This document shows, one piece after another, positions 1-8,208 of a stretch of 41,647 nucleotides of DNA (the stretch's first letter is position 1; the number at the start of each line of letters is the position of its first letter). The notes under the pieces are model-generated. The model worked only from the letters and a program-made list of their open reading frames with translations, ran no database searches and was not told the DNA's origin. Source of the stretch: an uncultured Eudoraea sp. (lineage in GTDB: Bacteria > Bacteroidota > Bacteroidia > Flavobacteriales > Flavobacteriaceae); the NCBI GenBank assembly GCA_947258405.1, contig CAMYIE010000021.1, forward strand, positions 1-41,647. The letters run 5' to 3'. Both the position numbers and the translations under genes were made by a program.

Positions 1-668
1 CTATTAAAATAGGCGTTAACGATAAAATTTATGTAAAGGATCCGGAGTCTTCCTCTCTTGGTAAAAGAATCGTCGAAGAGAGTATCAATATGATACATGA
101 AATGGGATTCGATAAGTTTACCTTTAAGAAACTGGGAGATCGCATTGGATCTAATGAAAGTTCCGTCTATCGATATTTTGAGAGCAAGCACAAACTCCTG
201 CTTTATCTGGCATCATGGTATTGGGGTTGGTTAGAGTACCAACTGGTCTTTGCCACAAACAGCATTGCAGATCCGCGGGAGAAACTAAATCGGGCTATTG
301 AGATTTTTACACAAACCATCGAAGAAGATTCGTCCTTTTCCCATATCAATGAGGTCTTGCTCAATAAGATCGTTATCGATGAATATTCCAAATCCTATCT
401 CACCAAAGAAGTAGACCAGGAAAACAAGGAGGGGTATTTTGAAATATATAAGAGACTGGTTAGTCGTCTTTCTGAAATGATCTCCAATGTGGATCAGAAT
501 TATTCGTATCCATCCAGTCTGGCCAGCACGGTCCTTGATGGTTCACTGCACCAGCATTTTTTGTTGGATCATTTCTCATCACTTACAGATTGTCAGCGAC
601 ATACTGACCCGACTGCCTACTTTAAAAACCTGGTATTCAATTGTCTAAATCTACCTAATCATGTCTAA
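1..668 (+). CDS. TetR/AcrR-family transcriptional regulator (5' end cut by window)
   Basis: The reading frame is open from base 3 to the stop at 666-668, so the gene begins upstream of the window; the ATG at 90 lies inside the DNA-binding domain and is not the real start. The N-terminal helix-turn-helix is clear: a helix around GKRIVEESINMIHEMGFDKF, then FTFKKLGDRIGSNESSVYRY and the FESKHKLLLYL segment typical of TetR proteins. The remaining residues form a helical ligand-binding domain with no recognisable signature. The stop overlaps the start of the ABC gene by 8 bases, so it is the first visible cistron of an exporter operon and by inference represses it in response to a small molecule. 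The ligand cannot be told from the sequence. Confidence 0.85.
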   Translation, partial: IKIGVNDKIYVKDPESSSLGKRIVEESINMIHEMGFDKFTFKKLGDRIGSNESSVYRYFESKHKLLLYLASWYWGWLEYQLVFATNSIADPREKLNRAIEIFTQTIEEDSSFSHINEVLLNKIVIDEYSKSYLTKEVDQENKEGYFEIYKRLVSRLSEMISNVDQNYSYPSSLASTVLDGSLHQHFLLDHFSSLTDCQRHTDPTAYFKNLVFNCLNLPNHV

Positions 669-2346
669 AACCATATTAACCACCTGGCAACGCCTGATGG
701 GTTTACTCGCGCTTGACAAGCGGGATGTTTTCCAAATCTTCTATTACGCCATTTTTGCAGGAATAGTCAATCTTTCCCTGCCTCTGGGAATCCAGGCGAT
801 TATCAACCTGATTCAGGGGGCGCAGGTAAGCACTTCCTGGATCATATTAGTGATCCTGGTAACCCTTGGGGTTGCCTTTGGCGGCTTGCTGCAACTTACG
901 CAAATACGCATCATAGAAAATGTACAGCAAAAAATATTTACAAGGTCTTCGTTCGAATTCGCCTATCGGTTTCCCAAGATCAAAATGAGTCAGCTGCGCA
1001 ATTTCTATCCGCCTGAATTGGCTAATCGCTTTTTCGACACTCTGACGGTCCAGAAGGGCCTCTCAAAAATCCTGATCGATTTCCCGGCAGCATTGTTGCA
1101 GATTATTTTTGGGCTATTGCTCTTATCCCTTTATCACCCCTTCTTTATTATTTATGGGATTCTGTTGCTGATGCTGATCTATGTCGTATTTAAGTTCACC
1201 GCACAGAAAGGTCTGGACACCAGCCTCGATGAATCTAAGTACAAGTATCGAGTGGCACATTGGATTCAGGAAGTGGCCAGATCGATCATCAGTTTTAAAC
1301 TCTCCGGAAAGACTTCCCACGCCATGGACAAAAACGATGTACTGGTTGAGCAATACCTAAATGCCCGTGAGAGCCATTTTCGTGTATTGGTGCTCCAGTT
1401 TATCCAGATGATCGGTTTTAAGGTACTCGTTACTGCAGGCCTTTTACTTATTGGAGGTATTCTGGTGCTAAACCAGGAAATGAATATCGGTCAGTTCGTA
1501 GCTGCGGAAATCATTATCCTGCTGGTCATTACTTCTGTCGAGAAACTCATTACCGGACTGGAAACATTTTATGACCTGCTTACCTCTCTCGAAAAACTGG
1601 GACAAGTAGTAGATAAAGATCTGGAATCTCAGGATGGAGAAAAGCCTTTTAAGGAAGGAGATAGCTTTACTGTGGAGCTCGATAGGGTTTCTTACCAGGT
1701 TCCGGAGCGCGATAAAATGATACTGGATGACATTTCTTTGAATATCAGCAATAGCTGTACCATATTATTGCAGGGGCCCAATGGTTCAGGGAAGACCACG
1801 CTGCTTCGTATGATAGCGGGAATCATCGAACCAGACAGGGGCGATATCTTTATAAATAATGTCTCATTAAAAGGAGTAAACCTGAATTATTACCGGTCAC
1901 ATATCGGACAATCATTACTCGAAGAGTCTCCTTTTGAAGGAACTATTCTCGAGAATATATCCTTTGGAGATGCTTCGATCCCACAGGAAGATATTTACTG
2001 GGCACTTGAAAAAACCGGACTAACACAGTTTGTAAAAGAACAACCACAGGGGCTTAGGACGATGCTTTATCCTGAAGGAAAACAGATTCCTTCTACGATC
2101 TCAAAAAAGATCGTATTAGCCAGGAGTATTGTTCGCAAACCCAAACTTTTAATACTAAAAGATCCTTTAGACCATTTCGAATCCGGAGATGCTCGTGAGA
2201 TCATGAATTTCCTCACCGCAGAAGACCGGCCCTGGGCTTTGGTCGTGGTCAGTCAGAATGCTGATTGGAAAGGTAAATGTGGAAGGATCATTACCATTGA
2301 AAACGGTAAGATAAAAGAAGAAGACCATGCTGAATATCTCCAATAA
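661..2346 (+). CDS. ABC exporter subunit with degenerate ATPase domain
   Basis: A 561-residue fused half-transporter. About residues 20-310 form a six-helix type I exporter membrane domain (hydrophobic stretches near 25-50, 58-78, 142-178, 250-270 and 278-295). The nucleotide-binding domain covers about 335-560. Walker A is intact (GPNGSGKTT, 372-380) and a Q-loop Gln is present (IGQSLLEESPFEGTI, Q417). The other catalytic motifs are altered: the LSGGQ signature is replaced by IPSTISK (476-482), the Walker B Asp by Lys500 (LLILKDPLD), the catalytic Glu by Asp501, and the switch His by Gln532 (VVVSQNADW). It overlaps the TetR gene by 8 bases and the HlyD gene by 20. Family knowledge points to the inner-membrane engine of a type I-like exporter; whether it hydrolyses ATP is doubtful. 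Confidence 0.85.
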   Translation: MSKTILTTWQRLMGLLALDKRDVFQIFYYAIFAGIVNLSLPLGIQAIINLIQGAQVSTSWIILVILVTLGVAFGGLLQLTQIRIIENVQQKIFTRSSFEFAYRFPKIKMSQLRNFYPPELANRFFDTLTVQKGLSKILIDFPAALLQIIFGLLLLSLYHPFFIIYGILLLMLIYVVFKFTAQKGLDTSLDESKYKYRVAHWIQEVARSIISFKLSGKTSHAMDKNDVLVEQYLNARESHFRVLVLQFIQMIGFKVLVTAGLLLIGGILVLNQEMNIGQFVAAEIIILLVITSVEKLITGLETFYDLLTSLEKLGQVVDKDLESQDGEKPFKEGDSFTVELDRVSYQVPERDKMILDDISLNISNSCTILLQGPNGSGKTTLLRMIAGIIEPDRGDIFINNVSLKGVNLNYYRSHIGQSLLEESPFEGTILENISFGDASIPQEDIYWALEKTGLTQFVKEQPQGLRTMLYPEGKQIPSTISKKIVLARSIVRKPKLLILKDPLDHFESGDAREIMNFLTAEDRPWALVVVSQNADWKGKCGRIITIENGKIKEEDHAEYLQ

Positions 2347-3679
2347 TAAACTAAATCAAAAGGTAGGGCTTGAGCGCTATGCCTCCGGGAAAAAAGTATT
2401 TCACCGAAGGCACTTTAAGCACCTGAACCGGTTTTTGAAGGCCTTTGCCGTCCTGGCTTTGATTATGCTGTTTCTGCCCTGGACGCAAAACGTGAGTGGT
2501 GAAGGTTTTGTTACTACGCTGACGCCGGATCAGAGACCTCAGACCATTCAATCGCCTATACCAGGCCGGATCGAGAAATGGTATGTACGGGAAGGTGATT
2601 ATGTAAAAAAAGGAGATACTATTCTCCACATTTCCGAGATCAAAAATGAGTATTTCGATCCACAACTTGTCTCCAGGACTGAAAGTCAGATCAAGGCTAA
2701 ATCGATGAGTGTAAATGCCTATACCGGCAAGGTGCAGGCATTGGACAATCAGATCGAGGCCCTGGGCCGGGAGCAAAACCTCAAATTAGAGCAGGCCCGG
2801 AACAAGCTGCTGCAGAGCAAACTCAAAGTTCAAAGCGACAGCATTGATCTGGAAGCAGCCAGGACAAATATTGCTATTGCAGAAAGACAATACGAGCGGG
2901 TAGTGCAGTTGGAGGCAGAAGGCCTTAAGGCAGTGACAGATGTGGAAGAGAAAAAACTGAAATTACAGGAGACACAGGCCAAGTTGATCTCACAGGAAAA
3001 TAAATTACTGGCTGCCAAGAACCAGGTTATCAATGCCAGGGTGGAAATTAACCGTGTAAGGGCCGAGTATACCGACAAGATTTCCAAGGCCCAGAGCGAT
3101 CAGTTTACGGCACAATCCAATCAGTTCGATTCAGAGGCTCAGGTAACGAAGCTGGAAAACGAATATGCCAATTATTCCATTCGCTCAGATCTCTATTATA
3201 TACGCGCTCCTCAAAATGGTTTTATCAACCGGGCTATTCAGGCCGGGATAGGCGAAACCTTCAAGGAGGGTGATCGGCTGGTGGGGATTATGCCGTCGGA
3301 TTATCAGCAAGCCGTTGAAACCTATGTAGACCCTATCGACCTGCCGTTGGTTCAACTCGGTGAGAAGGTGCGTATTCAGTTCGACGGTTGGCCCGCAATT
3401 GTGTTCAGCGGCTGGCCTAATCTTTCCTATGGAACCTATGGAGGTACTGTGGTGGCGATAGAAACATTTATCAGCGATAACGGAAAATATCGAATTCTCC
3501 TGGCGCCGGATGCCGAAGACCATGAGTGGCCGGAAGCTATACGTGTTGGTTCGGGGGCCTACACTATTGCGCTGCTCAATGATGTCCCTATATGGTTCGA
3601 GATCTGGCGACAGCTCAATGGCTTCCCCCCTAATTATTATCAACCTGAAACCACTACGGCAAAAGCCGGTAAAAAATGA
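2327..3679 (+). CDS. HlyD-type membrane fusion (periplasmic adaptor) protein
   Basis: A 450-residue adaptor linking an inner-membrane exporter to an outer-membrane channel. A cytoplasmic N-terminus rich in basic residues precedes one membrane helix (about 38-52, AFAVLALIMLFLPW). A biotinyl-lipoyl half follows (QSPIPGRIEKWYVREGDYV, about 75-105), then a long alpha-helical hairpin rich in Glu, Lys, Gln and Arg (about 120-275), the second lipoyl half (YYIRAPQNGFINRAIQAGI) and a beta-barrel region. It ends with an unusual short tail containing WFEIWRQLNGFPPNYYQ, seen in flavobacterial relatives. It overlaps the ABC gene by 20 bases and the TolC gene by 4, so the three are probably translationally coupled. 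Confidence 0.88.
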   Translation: MLNISNNKLNQKVGLERYASGKKVFHRRHFKHLNRFLKAFAVLALIMLFLPWTQNVSGEGFVTTLTPDQRPQTIQSPIPGRIEKWYVREGDYVKKGDTILHISEIKNEYFDPQLVSRTESQIKAKSMSVNAYTGKVQALDNQIEALGREQNLKLEQARNKLLQSKLKVQSDSIDLEAARTNIAIAERQYERVVQLEAEGLKAVTDVEEKKLKLQETQAKLISQENKLLAAKNQVINARVEINRVRAEYTDKISKAQSDQFTAQSNQFDSEAQVTKLENEYANYSIRSDLYYIRAPQNGFINRAIQAGIGETFKEGDRLVGIMPSDYQQAVETYVDPIDLPLVQLGEKVRIQFDGWPAIVFSGWPNLSYGTYGGTVVAIETFISDNGKYRILLAPDAEDHEWPEAIRVGSGAYTIALLNDVPIWFEIWRQLNGFPPNYYQPETTTAKAGKK

Positions 3680-5079
3680 GAACAACCACACTCATACTCT
3701 GTTTGCTTACTTTGTTCAGTGGGCTGGCACAACAAGATACCACCCAAATTCTCAATTTCAGAGAATATCTGGGCCTGGTCAAAGCCTTCCATCCCGTGGC
3801 AAAGCAAGCGCGTCTGACCCTCGATATCGGGCAGGCAGAGCTCTTGCGTTCTCGTGGCGCTTTTGATCCTAAGATCGAGATAGATTACGATAGAAAAAAG
3901 TTTCAGGGTACAGAATATTGGGATCGCCTCAACACCACTTTTAAAGTCCCTACCTGGTATGGGATTGAGCTCAAGGGTAATTTTCAGCAAAATAGCGGTG
4001 ACTTCCTCAATCCAGACGAATTCCTTCCCGATGATGGTCTTTTCAGTGCCGGAGTGTCCCTGTCACTGGGTGATGGATTGTGGATCAATGAAAGGATGGC
4101 GACACTAAGGCAGGCAAAGTTTTATAGAGAGCAGACCTTAGCCGAAAGAGACCTGCAGGTAAATGAGATCCTCTTTCGTGCTGCCATTGCCTATTTCGAC
4201 TGGTTAAAAGCGTATAACGAGCAAGAGGTTTTTAGAGATTTCCTCGAGAATGCCGTTGAGCGGTTTCAAGGAATACGCAGCAGTGCTTTAGCCGGTGATA
4301 TTGCGGCCATCGATACCGTTGAGGCCAAAATTGCGGTCGAGAACAGGGTTCTTGGCCTGGAGCAGGCAGGTTTGAACTTCGCCAAAAAAACCCTGGAGTT
4401 GGCTAATTTCCTGTGGTTAGATGATAACATCCCTGTTGAATTACAACCCAATGTGATCCCCGACAGTAGTCCCGGAGGAGAAATCGATATTACCCTGGAT
4501 TTGCTGGGCCGTCCGATGGATAGTGTTGTGCTGGTTGACCACCCAAAACTTATGGCCCTGGGGTATAAGATTGATGGCCTGGAAGTGGAAAAAAGATTAA
4601 AAGTAAACCAGCTGCTGCCCAGGATAGATCTTGAATATAACTTCCTGACTGAAACACCGGAATTATTAAATTCTTTCGACACTCAACAGTACAAAGCAGG
4701 TATTAATTTCGAATTGCCGCTTTTTTTGCGCAAGGAACGAGGAGCGCTAAAACTGGCTAAGTATAAATTGCAGAATGCCGAGTACGAATACGACAATGCC
4801 GCACTCGAATTGCGCAATAAAATTTCGGCCGTTTACAGGGAACTCGAATCATTCGAAGACCAGACCGTGATGATCGGTAATATCGTAGCAGATTACCGTA
4901 CTTTACTGACAGGCGAAGAACGCAAATTCAGTTTTGGCGAGAGCTCCCTCTTTTTGATCAATACCAGGGAAAGCCGATTGATAGATGCAGAACTGAAGCA
5001 GAATGAAGTAGAGAATAAGTTTTTTACTGCCAAAGCCAAATTGTTCAGAACCCTGGCGATCAATCCTGAAAATCTTTAA
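3676..5079 (+). CDS. TolC-family outer-membrane efflux protein
   Basis: A 467-residue protein with a signal peptide (cleavage probably after GLAQ, residue 19) and the two-fold helical repeats of outer-membrane efflux proteins. Long amphipathic helices around residues 120-220 and 345-460 form the periplasmic tunnel, and strand-rich segments with aromatic residues lie between them. The first repeat opens with LNFREYLGLVKAFHPVAKQA, matching the usual start of this family. The ATG overlaps the HlyD stop (ATGA). It completes the tripartite exporter with the two preceding genes; the cargo is unknown. Confidence 0.85.
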   Translation: MRTTTLILCLLTLFSGLAQQDTTQILNFREYLGLVKAFHPVAKQARLTLDIGQAELLRSRGAFDPKIEIDYDRKKFQGTEYWDRLNTTFKVPTWYGIELKGNFQQNSGDFLNPDEFLPDDGLFSAGVSLSLGDGLWINERMATLRQAKFYREQTLAERDLQVNEILFRAAIAYFDWLKAYNEQEVFRDFLENAVERFQGIRSSALAGDIAAIDTVEAKIAVENRVLGLEQAGLNFAKKTLELANFLWLDDNIPVELQPNVIPDSSPGGEIDITLDLLGRPMDSVVLVDHPKLMALGYKIDGLEVEKRLKVNQLLPRIDLEYNFLTETPELLNSFDTQQYKAGINFELPLFLRKERGALKLAKYKLQNAEYEYDNAALELRNKISAVYRELESFEDQTVMIGNIVADYRTLLTGEERKFSFGESSLFLINTRESRLIDAELKQNEVENKFFTAKAKLFRTLAINPENL

Positions 5080-5415
5080 GTAGAATGATAGGCATTCCCC
5101 CACAGTCGCTCCTTAGAAACAAACCAATAGCAGCAGGTTTAATAGTGTAATAAAGGAATCCACAGCCAATATGCGATAATCAATACTGTTATCACGCGAT
5201 TGGAGATCGGCAGGCTTAATAAAGAGATCAACAGATTTGATCCGAACGCCTTTGTGTTTATGTCGAGCCTGAACGACACTCGTGGTGGGATGGTTAAGAA
5301 AAGGATCAATCAATAGCCACAACCCGCATATTTTCATCACTACCAAGCTTTTCTTCAGAGCATTTTACTATCTCAAAATATCCCATTGTAACTTTTTTCA
5401 ATAAAAAAGTGACCT
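5080..5415. other. Intergenic stretch without a confident gene
   Basis: This 336-base stretch follows the exporter operon. A minus-strand frame at 5113-5346 is open for 77 codons and ends in a hydrophobic run, but it has no recognisable domain and no promoter-like element that I can see. I do not annotate it as a gene. No strong terminator hairpin is visible directly after 5079. Confidence 0.4.
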
Positions 5416-5454
5416 GTGAAAAATATCTGTGTCTTAATAGATAAAGAACGCGAA

Positions 5455-5655
5455 ATGTGGTTCCAAATCTACAAGACGATGAGTGAATATTATGTTGAGA
5501 TTTTTTTGGGTATCAGTATAGGGGCATTTGTGATCTCTATCATCCTCCTGATTTCATTTATAAAAGGAAATTTAGAAGCAGAGCCTGTTTGCAAGGCGTA
5601 TACAGAAGAAAATGATGTGCGCAAGATGTACAATAAACAAATTGGGATTGATTGA
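5455..5655 (+). CDS. Small single-pass membrane protein, hypothetical
   Basis: A 66-codon frame with one strong hydrophobic helix (EIFLGISIGAFVISIILLIS) followed by a short polar tail. The frame is open from a GTG at 5416. The first ATG is at 5455 and another at 5479, and no ribosome-binding site decides between them. Two terminator hairpins lie 145 and 184 bases downstream, which supports a transcribed unit. I do not recognise the family, and such short frames arise by chance, so this is tentative. Confidence 0.4.
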   Translation: MWFQIYKTMSEYYVEIFLGISIGAFVISIILLISFIKGNLEAEPVCKAYTEENDVRKMYNKQIGID

Positions 5656-5800
5656 AATACGGATTGAGCTATGCAAGCACTAACCATTATTTGATCCGTT
5701 TTCAACCGCCAAAAAAAGACAGTAACGAATTTATTCCATAGCTGCGTTACCGTCGGCATGAAAAACTCTGGGTTAGTCCATACCCAAAGAGTGAAAAACG

Positions 5801-5820
5801 CGAGATTAATCTCGTTTTTT
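5801..5820 (+). terminator. Rho-independent terminator
   Basis: CGAGATT and AATCTCG (5801-5814) form a perfect 14-base palindrome flanked by an A run on the left and six T on the right, so it could act in both directions. Confidence 0.6.
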
Positions 5821-5838
5821 GATTGGTTGGTTGATGTT

Positions 5839-5868
5839 AAGGCCCTGATTATTCAGGGCCTTATTTTA
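5839..5868 (+). terminator. Rho-independent terminator
   Basis: AAGGCCCTGA (5839-5848) pairs perfectly with TCAGGGCCTT (5853-5862) around a four-base loop, followed by an AT-rich tail ATTTTAAA. It is the second of two terminators in a row. Confidence 0.75.
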
Positions 5869-6114
5869 AAAGAATTGAAAAATTACCAAACATGAACTGG
5901 TAACTATGGGTACAACTTAAATCCGATAGATGATGAGGCAGGAAAGGAGGATCGCCAAGGTTAGACAATGTAGGTAGAAATTAGTTGAGTTCCTCCGATT
6001 AGGTTGTTGTAAAGGGTTTCTAAAAGATATTAATTATCTGAAGAAGCCCTTTTACCTTAGATTTTAATAAATTGTTGTTACCTAAGAAAATAATACCTGA
6101 CTCATTCAATCTAA
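5869..6114. other. Intergenic region upstream of the ECF sigma gene
   Basis: Together with the preceding terminators this is the 3' half of a 459-base gene-free stretch (5656-6114). The only structure I see is the nested hairpin at 6011-6054. No promoter matching the Bacteroidota pattern is evident before the sigma gene, so its control region is not resolved here. Confidence 0.4.
6011..6054 (+). terminator. Possible terminator hairpin with nested stem
   Basis: AAAGGGTTTCT (6011-6021) pairs with AGAAGCCCTTT (6042-6052) with one G-U pair. Inside it AGATA (6025-6029) pairs with TATCT (6035-6039). A short T run follows. It lies 61 bases before the sigma factor start, so it could end an upstream transcript or act as a leader structure. 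Confidence 0.4.
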
Positions 6115-6741
6115 ATGAATTTTCTCAAAAAAATCATCCTCATACTTGTTGGCGATCGATTTAAATCGAATTTAGGAGCAGACAACGAGTATCGGAGATT
6201 GTCGGATGAGGAACTGGTAATGCATATTGTAGAAAATGAGAATACACTTCTGTTCGGGCTCATCTATGATAGGTATGCCAACAGAATTTATAGCAAATGT
6301 AATGGCTTTGCCAGGTCTGAAGAAGAGGCGCTCGATCTAACACAGGATGTGTTTCTCACGCTCTTTGTAAAACTGGGAAGTTTTAAAGAAAAATCGAAAT
6401 TTTCGAGCTGGGTCTATTCCCTGACCTATAATTTCTGCGTTAATTATGTTACCCGAAACAAAGGGAGAAAAATTAAGGATCAGTCGGGTCCTATTGAAGA
6501 ACAAGAATTTAAAATGGCGAATGAGATAGACGATAAAGAATTGTTTGAGATGCGCTCGCAAAAATTAAATCGGGCACTTAACCTTATCGATCCACAGGAT
6601 AGAACCCTGCTCCTGCTTAAATACCAGGATGATATTCCGGTAAAAGAACTATGCACTTTGCTCGAGATCGGCGAAAGTGCGGTAAAAATGAGATTAAAAA
6701 GGGCAAAAGCCCGTATTCTGGAAACCTATAATTCCCTGTAA
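6115..6741 (+). CDS. ECF-type RNA polymerase sigma factor
   Basis: A 208-residue extracytoplasmic-function sigma factor of the sigma-70 family. Region 2 is seen around LLFGLIYDRYANRIYSKC through EEALDLTQDVFLTLF and KSKFSSWVYSLTYNFCVNYV. Region 4 is seen at DPQDRTLLLLKYQDDIPVKE through GESAVKMRLKRAKARI, a typical helix-turn-helix. An N-terminal extension of about 30 residues precedes region 2. The next gene starts two bases after the stop and encodes a 62-residue protein, not the membrane anti-sigma factor usual for this group. It probably directs transcription of stress or envelope genes; its target promoter is not visible. Confidence 0.9.
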   Translation: MNFLKKIILILVGDRFKSNLGADNEYRRLSDEELVMHIVENENTLLFGLIYDRYANRIYSKCNGFARSEEEALDLTQDVFLTLFVKLGSFKEKSKFSSWVYSLTYNFCVNYVTRNKGRKIKDQSGPIEEQEFKMANEIDDKELFEMRSQKLNRALNLIDPQDRTLLLLKYQDDIPVKELCTLLEIGESAVKMRLKRAKARILETYNSL

Positions 6742-6743
6742 TC

Positions 6744-6932
6744 ATGGCCCAAAAAGAACAAAATCCGTTTAAGGAACTTGAAAGAAATATCAGAGAAGTG
6801 CCGCCTCAATTAAGGAAGAAGGTGATGAACGATGTAGCCGCTGCCAAATTACTCATGGATCTGGCATCGCTCTTTGGCGCGAATTACCCATCGCTTATCA
6901 GCAGCCTGTTCAAAACTCAACCTAAAAAATAA
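6744..6932 (+). CDS. Small conserved-looking protein coupled to the sigma factor
   Basis: A 62-residue soluble protein rich in Lys, Glu and Leu, predicted helical, with no signal peptide or membrane segment. It contains EVPPQLRKKVMNDVAAAKL and then a hydrophobic helix LMDLASLFGANY. It starts two bases after the sigma factor stop and ends 24 bases before the channel gene, so all three are almost certainly cotranscribed. Its place is that of an anti-sigma factor, and it could bind the sigma factor, but no anti-sigma motif is visible. I infer a real gene from coupling and codon character. Confidence 0.7.
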   Translation: MAQKEQNPFKELERNIREVPPQLRKKVMNDVAAAKLLMDLASLFGANYPSLISSLFKTQPKK

Positions 6933-6956
6933 ACTAATCATAATCCCTGGAACATT

Positions 6957-7775
6957 ATGGAAACAATAGGAAAAATAGCAACAGATTCTCTCAGAACCAT
7001 CATCCTCGATATTGCCTCGGCCCTGCCCGGGATCATCGGTGCCATTATAGTTCTTGTGCTGGCCTGGCTGATCATCAAGATCACCACGGTAGTACTGAGA
7101 AAACTAATGCGACTTGCCCGCGTAGACAGACTCTCCGAGCGGGTAAACGACGCACAACTATTTGGTGAAGATGGCAAGATTAAAGTCGATATCATAAAGG
7201 TAATACTCGGCTTTGTAAAAGGTATCCTCTGGCTTACTTTCATTATTGTGGCTGCCGATGTAATGGGCCTGACCGTTATCTCCGAAGAGATCGCCAACCT
7301 GCTTAGATATCTGCCAGTTCTCTTAAGTGCCCTGGTGATATTTATGATCGGGATGTTTGCCGCAAAGCTTATTAAAAAAGCGCTGGTGAGTGTCTTTGAA
7401 TCTATGGGTATCGGGGGATCAAAGGTCGTGAGTACGATCGTCTACTATATTATCATCATATTTGTTCTGGTGACTTCGCTTAACCAGGCAGGTATCGATA
7501 CAACCATTATCACCAGTAATTTTACACTGATAATCGGTGCATTCCTGCTTGCGTTTGCCATAGGTCTTGGGCTCGGCTCCAGAGAAGTAGTCGCTGATCT
7601 GCTGCGAACCTTTTATGCGCGCAAAACATTTGCCATAGGCGATGTTATCAAGACAAAAAAAGTAGAAGGAACCGTAGAGGCCATCGATGGAATATTTGTG
7701 ACGCTTAAGACCAAAACGGGGAAAATGGTGCTTCCTATAAAAGAGATTGTCGAAAACAGAATCGAGGTCCAGTAA
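6957..7775 (+). CDS. Small MscS-like mechanosensitive channel family protein
   Basis: A 272-residue membrane protein with five predicted helices, at about residues 22-48, 80-103, 112-136, 155-178 and 186-210. The last ends in FAIGLGLGSREVVADLL, matching the pore-lining segment and following loop of MscS-like proteins. A short beta domain follows (FAIGDVIKTKKVEGTVEAID) and the protein stops there, without the large alpha/beta cytoplasmic domain of classical MscS. It is the third gene in the ECF sigma operon. Relatives release solutes under membrane tension; in this operon it suggests an envelope or osmotic stress output. Confidence 0.8.
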   Translation: METIGKIATDSLRTIILDIASALPGIIGAIIVLVLAWLIIKITTVVLRKLMRLARVDRLSERVNDAQLFGEDGKIKVDIIKVILGFVKGILWLTFIIVAADVMGLTVISEEIANLLRYLPVLLSALVIFMIGMFAAKLIKKALVSVFESMGIGGSKVVSTIVYYIIIIFVLVTSLNQAGIDTTIITSNFTLIIGAFLLAFAIGLGLGSREVVADLLRTFYARKTFAIGDVIKTKKVEGTVEAIDGIFVTLKTKTGKMVLPIKEIVENRIEVQ

Positions 7776-8021
7776 TTACCAGTTTATCAATTCAAGTAGA
7801 TCGATCTGGTAATTCAGCCGGCATGACCTATACCTATATCAATAATTATTAAAGGGTGATAATTGACTTAGGATTTTGCCGTTTATCGATAATCCACGAT
7901 AAACTACATTATATATTCGATCAAACCACAAAAAATCGGGGTTACACAACAATTTTCGGCCCCTACGCCACGTTATTTTGTAACTTAAGGCTGTCCCAAT
8001 GTCTCATTTAATCTACTTGCT
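7776..8021. other. Intergenic region with inverted repeats
   Basis: TTACCAG (7776-7782) and CTGGTAA (7806-7812) form a loose inverted repeat just after the channel gene. GTTTATCG (7881-7888) and CGATAAAC (7897-7904) form a perfect 8-base inverted repeat with an 8-base spacer. Neither has a T tract, so neither is a convincing terminator. No gene is seen here. Confidence 0.4.
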
Positions 8022-8153
8022 ATGAAATTAGATTCGAACAATCATCCTTTCTTAAACACCCTTCTTTTAATACTGAATGTAAGCCTGGAAATCATCCTGG
8101 TGATGATCGCCCTGGGCTTCGTAATCGGGATCTGGGAGTTTATTAAAAGCTAG
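8022..8153 (+). CDS. 43-residue single-pass membrane peptide
   Basis: ATG at 8022 to TAG at 8151-8153. The peptide starts MKLDSNNHPFLNTLLLILNV and carries one long hydrophobic helix (about residues 13-38) ending in a basic IKS tail. Short proteins of this layout are common in Bacteroidota but usually unannotated. A perfect-consensus promoter starts just downstream, so this unit is separate from the next. I do not recognise a family; assignment rests on start, length and membrane profile only. Confidence 0.45.
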   Translation: MKLDSNNHPFLNTLLLILNVSLEIILVMIALGFVIGIWEFIKS

Positions 8154-8168
8154 CCTGTCTGGTTAAGT

Positions 8169-8201
8169 TTTGATGACTCGCCCTTTAAAAATTTATATTT
8201 G
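8169..8201 (+). promoter_or_regulatory. Bacteroidota-type promoter with full consensus
   Basis: TTTG at 8169-8172, 21 bases, then TATATTTG at 8194-8201, an exact match to the known TTTG / TAnnTTTG pattern. Transcription would start around 8207-8209, almost on the ATG at 8209. Confidence 0.65.
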
Positions 8202-8208
8202 CAGGGCG

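Noticed and set aside
3185-3691. 168-codon minus-strand frame inside the HlyD gene
   Set aside because: Antisense shadow of a well-supported adaptor gene; no domain.
5113-5346. Minus-strand 77-codon frame after the exporter operon
   Set aside because: No recognisable domain, no promoter-like element, and low-complexity hydrophobic end; a short overlapping frame here looks equally plausible, so neither is supported.
7881-7904. GTTTATCG/CGATAAAC inverted repeat as a terminator
   Set aside because: Low GC stem without a T tract; kept only as an inverted repeat in the intergenic note.
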